DNA of 34,414 nt from NCBI RefSeq assembly GCF_020889705.1, contig NZ_JACMYP010000067.1, positions 1 through 34,414 of the forward strand, given 5' to 3'. How positions within the stretch are numbered: position 1 is the stretch's first letter; the number at the start of each line of letters is the position of its first letter. Of the stretch, positions 24,397-31,803 are shown piece by piece. The notes below the pieces were generated by a model, which saw only the letters and a program-made list of their open reading frames with translations, was not told the DNA's origin and ran no database searches. Position numbers and translations under genes: made by a program. The stretch is from Bradyrhizobium altum. GTDB lineage: Bacteria > Pseudomonadota > Alphaproteobacteria > Rhizobiales > Xanthobacteraceae.

Positions 24397-25359
24397 ATGG
24401 ACATCCGAGGATCCCACGGAATCGTGACGCTGCAGTCTTCGACCAGCCAACTTGCATCGCCAAAAGACAAGGCGGTCACGAGCGCACAGGATTCGCGCCT
24501 TGATTGGTGGAGCATTGCCGCAATCACGCCCGCTATCATCGTACTTCTTGGTTTTCTTTTCCTGTTTTTCTATGGCGTGTTTCAGTCGCTGACCGATCTC
24601 AAGTTCGGTCGGCCTCTAGTCCACTTCATCGGCCTCAACAACTACGCGGCGTTGATCAAGACAGGAGATTTTTGGAACAGCGTTCGTGCCACTCTCGTTT
24701 ACGCCGGTTCGGCAGTGCTTGCGCAAGCTGTATTGGGTCTGGCGCTTGCCAAGCTGTTCGCAACTGACGTCTTCCTGGCGCGTGTGATGCGGCCCGTCAT
24801 TCTCTTGCCGCTCGTCCTGCCTCCGATGAGCGTAGCGCTCATGTGGACGACAATGATGGACCCGCAAAACGGGATTATGAACTACCTGCTCTCCCTTGCG
24901 GGCATAAGCCGATTTGCATGGATTTCAGATCCAAACACGGCGATGTTCTCGCTGGTCCTTATTGACGTGTGGACCTATACGCCATTCTTCGCGCTAATCA
25001 TCTTCGCCGGTCTTCAGGGCATCAATGAAGAGATCAAGGAGGCCGCGCGTGTAAATGGCGCGAAGGGGTGGGCAACCTTCTTGCACATCGAGTTGCCGCT
25101 GATTACGCCATACATTCTGATCGCCGCCGTGTTTCGGCTGATCGAATCCCTCAATCAGTTCGACATCATTTTTGGGACAACGCAAGGTGGGCCTGGAAAT
25201 AGCACATCAGTACTTTCGGTGCGGGCTTACATTACCGCGTTCCAGAATCTCGCCTTTGGGCGTGGTGCCGCACTTATGGTCGTCAATTGGATGATCGTGT
25301 TGATCGGAACGTTTGCCATGGTGAAGCTATGGCGCCTCGTTCGGCAGCGCGTAGGCTGA
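24397..25359 (+). CDS. ABC sugar transporter permease 1 (MalF/UgpA type)
   Basis: 320 aa with six predicted membrane spans, beginning after a soluble N-terminus of about 35 residues (first span IAAITPAIIVLLGFLFLFFY). The EAA loop that contacts the ATPase is clear: EEIKEAARVNGAKGWATFLH then IELPLITPYI. It lies 54 bp after the binding-protein gene and 11 bp before the second permease. Confidence 0.93.
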   Translation: MDIRGSHGIVTLQSSTSQLASPKDKAVTSAQDSRLDWWSIAAITPAIIVLLGFLFLFFYGVFQSLTDLKFGRPLVHFIGLNNYAALIKTGDFWNSVRATLVYAGSAVLAQAVLGLALAKLFATDVFLARVMRPVILLPLVLPPMSVALMWTTMMDPQNGIMNYLLSLAGISRFAWISDPNTAMFSLVLIDVWTYTPFFALIIFAGLQGINEEIKEAARVNGAKGWATFLHIELPLITPYILIAAVFRLIESLNQFDIIFGTTQGGPGNSTSVLSVRAYITAFQNLAFGRGAALMVVNWMIVLIGTFAMVKLWRLVRQRVG

Positions 25360-25370
25360 GGAGGCAACCT

Positions 25371-26231
25371 ATGCGATTGAAACGCCCGACCTCCACCAAT
25401 TTGATTCTGAACCTGCTCGTCGGCATTTGCGCATTGATCCTGGCCTTTCCACTCGTCTGGATCGTGATGACGTCGCTAAAGCAGCAGGCTGAGGTGATGA
25501 CCTGGCCGCCAACCTTCCTGTTCGTGCCGACACTGGATAATTTTCGTGTCTTGTTTGATGTCGCACAGGCCGGGGCGACCAGCTATGGCACCATCAAAGT
25601 CGACTTCTTAACGCCGATCACGAACAGCGTCGTCATTGCGCTGGGCTCCGTAATCATCTCTCTGCTCATTGGGGTGCCCGCCGGCTACGTCCTGGCGAGG
25701 CGAGACATACCCCTCAAGGAAGACATTGCCTTCTTCATTTTGGGCTTCCGCTTTGCCCCGGTCCTTTTGGTCGTCATCCCGCTCTTCAGCGTGTTTCAGG
25801 CGATTGGACTGTATGACACCTATATCGGGATGATCTGGGTCTACCAAGTCGTCACATTGCCAATGATTGTTTGGCTGAGCCGCTCCTATATCGAAGAGAT
25901 CCCGAAAGACATCGAGGAGGCAGCTGCCATGGATGGCGCCAAACCGGTCCGAGTCGTGCTGCACATCGTACTGCCGCTTCTGAAACCGGGCCTGATCGGA
26001 GCCTCGTTGCTGATCTTTCTACTCGCTTGGCATAACTTCGCCTTAGGTCTGATTCTTAGTTCGACCAAGGCGCCGGTAACGGTCGCTCTTCTCAAGTTGC
26101 TCAATCCAGGCGTGCAGTTTTACCCGGTCATGGCCGCAGGGCTGGTTGTGACGATGGTCATTCCCGTCATTCTGATCGTAATCGGTCAGCGTCACCTTGA
26201 ACGCGGCCTAACCTTCGGTGCCGTAAAATGA
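25371..26231 (+). CDS. ABC sugar transporter permease 2 (MalG/UgpE type)
   Basis: 286 aa. The start is fixed at 25371 by AGGAGG seven bases upstream; a frame from 25287 would overlap the previous gene. Six spans (first one LNLLVGICALILAFPLVWIV). The EAA loop is EEIPKDIEEAAAMDGAKPVR followed by VVLHIVLPLLKPG. It pairs with permease 1 and overlaps the kinase gene by 4 bp (ATGA). Confidence 0.93.
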   Translation: MRLKRPTSTNLILNLLVGICALILAFPLVWIVMTSLKQQAEVMTWPPTFLFVPTLDNFRVLFDVAQAGATSYGTIKVDFLTPITNSVVIALGSVIISLLIGVPAGYVLARRDIPLKEDIAFFILGFRFAPVLLVVIPLFSVFQAIGLYDTYIGMIWVYQVVTLPMIVWLSRSYIEEIPKDIEEAAAMDGAKPVRVVLHIVLPLLKPGLIGASLLIFLLAWHNFALGLILSSTKAPVTVALLKLLNPGVQFYPVMAAGLVVTMVIPVILIVIGQRHLERGLTFGAVK

Positions 26232-27169
26232 GCGTCCGGCCATTGATGTTCTTCGGAACGACGAATCTCGATCTGTGCTTCAATGTCGAGCGGCTTCCAA
26301 CGCCGGGTGAAAGCCTGATGGGTACGGTGAGCCGTCACCCTGGAGGAAAGGGCGCGAACCAAGCCGTTGCTGCCGCCCGGCTCGGCCTGAAACCACACTT
26401 CTACACGCATCTCGGTGATGATGATGCCGGTCAGTCGCTTTTAAAATCGCTGATGGAAGCTGGCGTTTGCACTGACGCAATTACGGTCTGTGCAGGCGAA
26501 GTCTCGGGCTTGGCCTTGGTTATGGTCGCTGACGACGGCTCCAACATGATCGTCATAGACCCAGGCGCCAATTCGAAGGTGGGGCCGGACATGATCGAGA
26601 GCGCAACCAAATTCATCGAGCGCGATTCAATCGTCGTCGCCGAAATGGGGATGCCGATCCCTGCGCTCAATCGGCTCTTCGAGATGAAGCGAAAAAAAGG
26701 CTTTGAGCTTATTTTCAACCCGGCTCCGGTGAGGCCAGGTCTTCCATCGGCGGCGTGGAGAAGCGTAGATTTCGTCACGCCGAACCAGACGGAAGCGTTC
26801 GAGCTGACAGGCATCGAAGTGTGTGACTTCGATAGCGCCGCGCGCGCGGCGGGGAAGCTGCTTGATCTCGGGCCCGGTGCCGCGCTGATCACGCTCGGGG
26901 CGCAGGGAGCTTATTATGCTGATGCCACGCGCTCCTTTGCTCTGCGGGCGTTTCCCGTCAAGGTCGTCGATACCACGGCCGCAGGCGATGCTTTCAATGG
27001 TGCATTCGCAGCATCGCTCGCTCAGCGGCTGCCTCTAGAGGAAGCAGTGAGGAAGGCGCTAGCGGTTGCAGCGTTATGTGTAACACGGCGCGGTGCTCAA
27101 AGCTCAATGCCGACAGCCCAGGCAGTTGACGAGTTTCTACAGTCTCAAACGATCTTGGAGTTGGAATGA
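26228..27169 (+). CDS. PfkB-family carbohydrate kinase (ribokinase-like)
   Basis: 313 aa. Signature 1 HPGGKGANQAVAAARLG (about 38-54) and signature 2 VVDTTAAGDAFNGAF (about 247-260) with the catalytic base Asp254. The fold and GGKGANQ are closest to ribokinases, which phosphorylate a sugar hydroxyl with ATP. In this operon it probably phosphorylates the imported or oxidised substrate in the cytosol. Overlaps both neighbours by 4 bp. Confidence 0.92.
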   Translation: MSVRPLMFFGTTNLDLCFNVERLPTPGESLMGTVSRHPGGKGANQAVAAARLGLKPHFYTHLGDDDAGQSLLKSLMEAGVCTDAITVCAGEVSGLALVMVADDGSNMIVIDPGANSKVGPDMIESATKFIERDSIVVAEMGMPIPALNRLFEMKRKKGFELIFNPAPVRPGLPSAAWRSVDFVTPNQTEAFELTGIEVCDFDSAARAAGKLLDLGPGAALITLGAQGAYYADATRSFALRAFPVKVVDTTAAGDAFNGAFAASLAQRLPLEEAVRKALAVAALCVTRRGAQSSMPTAQAVDEFLQSQTILELE

Positions 27170-27936
27170 CCGAACAGTTCTCAGTTTCAGACCGAACGGT
27201 GCTCGTCACCGGGGCAGGTGGCGGTATTGGCTCTGCCATTGCTAATGCGTTTCGCCAGGGAGGCGCGAACGTCGTCGCCACCGATGCCAATCTAGAGAAC
27301 CTCAGAGATACTCTGCCAAGACTGCCCTATGGCAACGGCATACTGCCCATGGCTATGGATGTCGCGCGCGAGGAAGACGTCGGAAGGGTCCTCGAAGAGA
27401 TCGCCAAGCACTTTGGCCGGCTGGACGTGTTGGTCAATAATGCAGGCATAAAGTCGGCCCAGCCATTGCTTAGCGGCAGCGCTGAGAAAATTGAACGTAC
27501 GATCCAGATCAACTCAATCGCTATCCTGCGCTGTTCAAAACTGGTCGTCGAGCGCTTCATGAAAAGCAAGGGCGGCCGCATTGTCAATGTCGGCTCCTCC
27601 CTGTCATCGCAAGGTGCAGTTTTCAACTACCAGGCCGGCGGAGGCGACTATTGTCTTTCGAAGGCAATCGTTCACGACTTAACCAAACTACTTGCCTATG
27701 AATGCGCGCCCCTCAGCATCAACGTGAACGCGATCGCGCCTGGCATCATTGATACTCCCATGCACGGTCGACCGCGGGAGGTGACCGAAGCGCGCCATGG
27801 TGGTCGGATTCCGTTGGGACGGGTTGGAGTGCCAGAGGATATCGCGGGGCTGGCGGTCTTCCTCGCGAGTCCTGCGGCTTCCTACATGACAGGACAGATC
27901 GTTCACGTGAACGGCGGGATGCTGATGAATGGCTAG
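27166..27936 (+). CDS. Short-chain dehydrogenase/reductase
   Basis: 256 aa. Cofactor motif TGAGGGIG (15-22), NNAG (91-94), catalytic Ser144, Tyr162 and Lys166 in DYCLSKA, and the PG motif NAIAPGIIDTPM. Asp40 at the end of strand 2 (VVATDAN) points to NAD(H) rather than NADP(H). It probably oxidises or reduces a hydroxyl of the sugar or polyol. Its end overlaps the phosphatase gene by 8 bp. Confidence 0.92.
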   Translation: MTEQFSVSDRTVLVTGAGGGIGSAIANAFRQGGANVVATDANLENLRDTLPRLPYGNGILPMAMDVAREEDVGRVLEEIAKHFGRLDVLVNNAGIKSAQPLLSGSAEKIERTIQINSIAILRCSKLVVERFMKSKGGRIVNVGSSLSSQGAVFNYQAGGGDYCLSKAIVHDLTKLLAYECAPLSINVNAIAPGIIDTPMHGRPREVTEARHGGRIPLGRVGVPEDIAGLAVFLASPAASYMTGQIVHVNGGMLMNG

Positions 27937-28753
27937 CCCAAGCTCTCACCTCAACTGGCCGTCGGTCGCTGGGATCATTTCGGATCTCGATGGCGTCCTC
28001 TATCGCGGAGATGCCGCAATTGTCGATGCCATAGAAGCGTTTACGCGATGGCGGGCGGCCGGACTGCCGTTCTGCTTCGTGACAAACAATTCGACCCACA
28101 CGCAGGAGGACGTCGCTCGCAAATTGGAAGCGTTTGGCCTTGCAATCGCGCCGAACGAAGTGGTTACTAGCGCGATTGCGGCCGCAGAACTCGCGCGCGC
28201 GAAGTACCCGGACGCGAGCCGCGTATATGTCATCGGCGCGACCTCCCTTGTGAATGCGGTCGTCGCGGTAGGTCTGGACGTGACTGACCAAGAGCCGGAG
28301 ATCGTGGTGATGGGTCTCGATCGCCACATCACACATGAGAAGATGCGGATTGCTGTTGAGGCGATTTTGAACGGAGCCGCCCTCATCGGCACCAACCCTG
28401 ACCTCCTATTGCCGACCGCCAATGGATTCGAACCGGGAGCGGGAGCAACAATTACGGCTGTGGCTGCTGCCGCCCAGGTCAAACCCCTGATCGTTGGTAA
28501 GCCCGAGCCACACATGATCGAAACGGCGCTTTCCCGCTTAGGGACGGTGCGCAGTGCCACACTGATGATCGGTGACCAGGTTGCGACGGATATTCAGGCC
28601 GGTAAGCGAGCTGGCCTTCCAACCGTGCTGGTCACGACCGGCGTTCCGCCGCGAGAGAACCCCACCCTGGCGCGACCAGATTTCATCGTATCGAGCCTGG
28701 CAGACATTGAGATCCCGGCCCTGGTTGGAAGCCCGCGACAGAGGAGAGCGTGA
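27929..28753 (+). CDS. HAD-family sugar phosphatase (NagD/AraL-like)
   Basis: 274 aa, type IIA HAD phosphatase. Motif I is ISDLDGVLYRG with Asp19 and Asp21, motif II VTNNSTHTQ, motif III Lys in IVGKPEPHMI and motif IV MIGDQVATDIQAGKRAG. The layout is that of NagD, AraL and p-nitrophenylphosphatases, which remove phosphate from small sugar phosphates. A phosphatase beside a kinase suggests either a pathway step or detoxification of a phosphorylated by-product. It ends in a TGATG junction with the ATPase gene. Confidence 0.9.
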   Translation: MASPSSHLNWPSVAGIISDLDGVLYRGDAAIVDAIEAFTRWRAAGLPFCFVTNNSTHTQEDVARKLEAFGLAIAPNEVVTSAIAAAELARAKYPDASRVYVIGATSLVNAVVAVGLDVTDQEPEIVVMGLDRHITHEKMRIAVEAILNGAALIGTNPDLLLPTANGFEPGAGATITAVAAAAQVKPLIVGKPEPHMIETALSRLGTVRSATLMIGDQVATDIQAGKRAGLPTVLVTTGVPPRENPTLARPDFIVSSLADIEIPALVGSPRQRRA

Positions 28754-29874
28754 TGGCCGACGTTCGTCTGGAAGGCCTCAGCAAGGCCTACGGGACTATC
28801 CAGGTACTGCGGAACATCGACCTGGCAATCGACCATGGCGAGTTCGTCGTCTTCGTCGGACCATCCGGGTCGGGTAAGTCGACGCTGCTGCGCATGATCG
28901 GAGGGCTGGAGCGAATTAGCGGTGGGCGTCTGCTGATCGATAACGAAGTCGTCAACGACGTTGACGCGGCTGATCGTAACCTTGGCATGGTGTTTCAGAG
29001 CTACGCTCTCTATCCGCATATGACTGTCCGCGAGAATCTCGCCTTTCCTCTACGCATGGCGAAACTTAGTAAAGCCGAGATTGATACCAGGGTTGCGCAG
29101 ACTGCGTCGCTGTTGCAAATGGATCATCTCTTGGATCGTAAACCTCGACACCTGTCCGGCGGGCAGCGGCAGCGCGTGGCAATCGGGCGTGCCATTGTGC
29201 GTGAGCCAAAGGTGTTCTTATTCGATGAGCCGTTGTCCAACCTGGATACGGAATTGCGCGTCCAAATGCGGGTTCAGATTTCCAAGCTTCACAAGCAGCT
29301 TGGCAACACGATGATTTATGTGACGCACGACCAAATCGAAGCCATGACCATGGCCGACAAGATCGTCGTGCTCAAGGACGGCGTTATCGAGCAGGTGGGA
29401 AGCCCACATGATCTCTACCACAATCCGGCGTCCCGGTTTGTCGCGGGATTCATCGGCTCGCCCAAAATGAATTTCCTAGGCGGCAAGGTCGAGGCAGCGC
29501 ATGAGTCGGGCATGGACGTTCGACTGGACGCGGGCGCGGTGGTCTGCGTCCCCGTGGAGCCCGACAAATCGCTCGTCGGCAAGCCGATCACGCTTGGCAT
29601 TCGGCCCGATGATTTCTCCCCATCGTCCGCAGAGAAGGATATCGCGATCGATCTCGATCTCGATCTCGATCTCGATTTCGTTGAGCATTTTGGCAGCGTC
29701 ACTTACGTTTATGGCAACGCCGGAAAGGAGGCAGTCGTGGCAAAAGCGTCAAAGCCCGATCCGCTCAAAGGCTCCGGCAAAGTTCGTCTTGCGGCTTCGC
29801 CGGCGGACTGCCATCTGTTCATGACGGACGGAAAAGCCCTGCGACGGTTGCATGCACCCGCAAATTGGAACTAA
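28753..29874 (+). CDS. ABC sugar transporter ATPase (MalK/UgpC type)
   Basis: 373 aa from the ATG at 28753; a GTG directly before is less likely. Walker A GPSGSGKST, Q loop VFQSYALYPHMTV, signature LSGGQRQRVAIGRAI, Walker B VFLFDEPLSNLD and H loop YVTHDQIEAMTMAD. The C-terminal TOBE/regulatory domain is present (about 240-373). At about residue 300 it holds DLDLDLDLDF encoded by a perfect hexamer repeat. It energises the two permeases, completing a CUT1-type importer. Confidence 0.95.
   Translation: MADVRLEGLSKAYGTIQVLRNIDLAIDHGEFVVFVGPSGSGKSTLLRMIGGLERISGGRLLIDNEVVNDVDAADRNLGMVFQSYALYPHMTVRENLAFPLRMAKLSKAEIDTRVAQTASLLQMDHLLDRKPRHLSGGQRQRVAIGRAIVREPKVFLFDEPLSNLDTELRVQMRVQISKLHKQLGNTMIYVTHDQIEAMTMADKIVVLKDGVIEQVGSPHDLYHNPASRFVAGFIGSPKMNFLGGKVEAAHESGMDVRLDAGAVVCVPVEPDKSLVGKPITLGIRPDDFSPSSAEKDIAIDLDLDLDLDFVEHFGSVTYVYGNAGKEAVVAKASKPDPLKGSGKVRLAASPADCHLFMTDGKALRRLHAPANWN
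29650..29679 (+). repeat. In-frame hexanucleotide microsatellite (GATCTC)4 GATTTC
   Basis: Four perfect GATCTC units and one variant, coding Asp-Leu pairs in the regulatory domain of the ATPase. Because the unit is 6 bp, slippage would add or remove Asp-Leu without a frameshift. Confidence 0.9.
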
Positions 29875-29928
29875 TTTTAGTTAGTCGCGCCAAAAAGCGA
29901 ACGCGGTCTATAGCCACGGACGGTCGAG

Positions 29929-31683
29929 GTGAAGGGAGGCGGTATCAGGCAGTTCTTCCGGAATTCCCGTTCGTTTGTGCTGGGGGCGGGGATCGGATCG
30001 GGCATGGCTGCGAGAGCGGCCGAACGAGCAGGGGCAGATTTCGTGCTTGCGCTCAATGCCGGCCGATTTCGCGCGATGGGCGGCTCTTCACCCGCCTCAA
30101 TCCTTCCAATCCGCAATACCAATGAATTCGTCGCCGGCTTCGGTCGGACCGAGATCCTGCCCAGCACGAAATTGCCGGTATTCTTCGGCGCTTGTACCTT
30201 TGATCCGCAGCTCGATATCGATCGCTGGCTCGACCGGATCAGTAGATGGGGTTTTTCGGGGGTCACTAACTTCCCTTCGGTCATCCACATTGATGACTAC
30301 AGGAGGTCGTTGCTTGAGAAATGCGGCCTAGGTTACGCCCGCGAAATTGAGCTGCTGGTGAAGGCGGCAAAACGTGGCCTGATGACGATCGCCTATACTC
30401 GAACCCAATCCGAAGCAAGGCGCATGGTTGAAGCTGGTACCCAGGCCATCTGCATCAACTTCAATCTCAATCGTGGCGTTGAAAGCGCATCTGACCCATC
30501 GATCAGCTTGTCGGAGCTTGCCGCGCGCACGAGCGCAGTTGCGCGTGTGGCTCAATCCGTCGACCGAAACGTGATCTGCCTACTTGGCGGCGGACCGATA
30601 ACGAAGCCTGACGAACTCTTGGATATCTGCGGCGAAACGGGTGTCAAGGGCTTCATCGGGGGCTCCTCGCTCGATCGCGTCCCGCTAGAGATGTCTGTCC
30701 TTGAGGTCACCTCCGGGTTCAAGACTCTTCACTTGTTGCGGGAGAAGGTCGATCTTCTTGAGCGCCAACTCCAGTTGAGCGGCTTCAGGCACGGCGTCAT
30801 CGCACAGTCCTCAATCATGAAACGCGTTCTTGAGACTGCAAGGCGCCTGGCGTCCCATCCCAGTCCTGTGCTCGTTTGGGGCGAGGCCGGCTCGGGCAAG
30901 CGGAGGATAGCCAGCCTGGTCCATGCCTTCAGCGACCGCAAGCACGCGAAGGCAGCGTTGTTTCAATGCCGACCCGGTTCGGCCATCGATACGGTCGGTG
31001 CGCTTTTCGGGGCCGAGCGCGATCAGAGCAGGAGACGCCAACTGTCGCTGCTGGAAAGTGCAAGCGATACGACCGTGTTGCTGCTGCATCTCGATCAGCT
31101 TTCGCGTGATGGACAGGAACGGCTTGCCGATTACCTCGAGACTGGTAGTTTCGCGCCCTTGAACGGCGCATCGATTGTGCGCTCCAGTGCTCGAATTATC
31201 GCAACTGCGACGGTTGCTCGCGGCGCGGGCCTTCCAACGGTGCTATGTCCCCGGCTGCTCGGCTTGTTTTCGGGGCTTGACATCAAGCTACCTGCCTTGC
31301 CAGACCGACTGGAGGACCTCCCTCAGCTGGTTCAGCATTTCACAGTCGAGGCGAAGGGGGATTCGAATGCCCAAACGCTGGCGATCGAAAATTCTGCGTT
31401 TTTGGCGCTCGCTGGCCATAATTGGCCCGGCAATTTAAGGGAATTGCGCCAGATCGTGAACCAGCTCGTGACACTCCCAGATGCGCATATCAGCGCGGGC
31501 GTCCTCAGGCCGCTGTTGAATGCGTCGGCACCAGCTAAGCCGAAAAATGCATTCTCCGAGCGGGAGTGGATCATCGAAGGCTTGAAGCGAAACAGACTTC
31601 ATCGCGGAAAGACAGCGAGTTCTCTCGGGCTTTCTCGAAAAACCCTCTACAACAAGATCAAGAAGCTGCGGATCTTAGAGTAG
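29929..31683 (+). CDS. TIM-barrel signal-transduction/AAA+/Fis-type regulator with a degenerate AAA+ domain
   Basis: 584 aa, GTG start. Residues about 5-265 match the TIM-barrel signal-transduction domain (PEP hydrolase/mutase-like, PF09370): GAGIGSGMAARAAERAGADF, then FFGACTFDPQLDIDRWLDRI, GFSGVTNFPSVIHID and LLGGGPITKPDELLDICGET. A short helix linker leads to an NtrC-type AAA+ domain (about 290-530) with Walker A GEAGSGKR (318-325) but no GAFTGA loop: LFGAERDQSRRRQLSLLE stands in its place. Walker B is LHLDQL (Gln390 where NtrC proteins have Glu). A Fis-type HTH closes the protein (KTASSLGLSRKTLYNKIKKL). Without GAFTGA it should not activate sigma-54 RNA polymerase, so it is more likely a metabolite-sensing DNA-binding switch of the ABC operon, which ends 54 bp upstream. 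Confidence 0.88.
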   Translation: MKGGGIRQFFRNSRSFVLGAGIGSGMAARAAERAGADFVLALNAGRFRAMGGSSPASILPIRNTNEFVAGFGRTEILPSTKLPVFFGACTFDPQLDIDRWLDRISRWGFSGVTNFPSVIHIDDYRRSLLEKCGLGYAREIELLVKAAKRGLMTIAYTRTQSEARRMVEAGTQAICINFNLNRGVESASDPSISLSELAARTSAVARVAQSVDRNVICLLGGGPITKPDELLDICGETGVKGFIGGSSLDRVPLEMSVLEVTSGFKTLHLLREKVDLLERQLQLSGFRHGVIAQSSIMKRVLETARRLASHPSPVLVWGEAGSGKRRIASLVHAFSDRKHAKAALFQCRPGSAIDTVGALFGAERDQSRRRQLSLLESASDTTVLLLHLDQLSRDGQERLADYLETGSFAPLNGASIVRSSARIIATATVARGAGLPTVLCPRLLGLFSGLDIKLPALPDRLEDLPQLVQHFTVEAKGDSNAQTLAIENSAFLALAGHNWPGNLRELRQIVNQLVTLPDAHISAGVLRPLLNASAPAKPKNAFSEREWIIEGLKRNRLHRGKTASSLGLSRKTLYNKIKKLRILE

Positions 31684-31761
31684 AAGTCCAGCCGTTTAGC
31701 TTGCTCAGCCAAGTGTCTCGAAGCGGTCCCCTCCAGAACCGTGAATACTTGTCATGACGTC

Positions 31762-31779
31762 TGGGGCCCCAACGCCCCA
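31762..31779. terminator. Weak hairpin between convergent genes
   Basis: TGGGGC, 6-base loop, GCCCCA between the regulator and nodU stop codons. No T run on either strand; the bidirectional terminator assignment is weak. Confidence 0.25.
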
Positions 31780-31803
31780 ACCAACCAGATGCTCTTTCTT
31801 TGG

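Noticed and set aside
23257..24450. 397-codon minus-strand ORF opposite the sugar-binding protein gene
   Set aside because: Long antisense frame produced by the codon bias of the real gene; Arg/His-rich without motifs.
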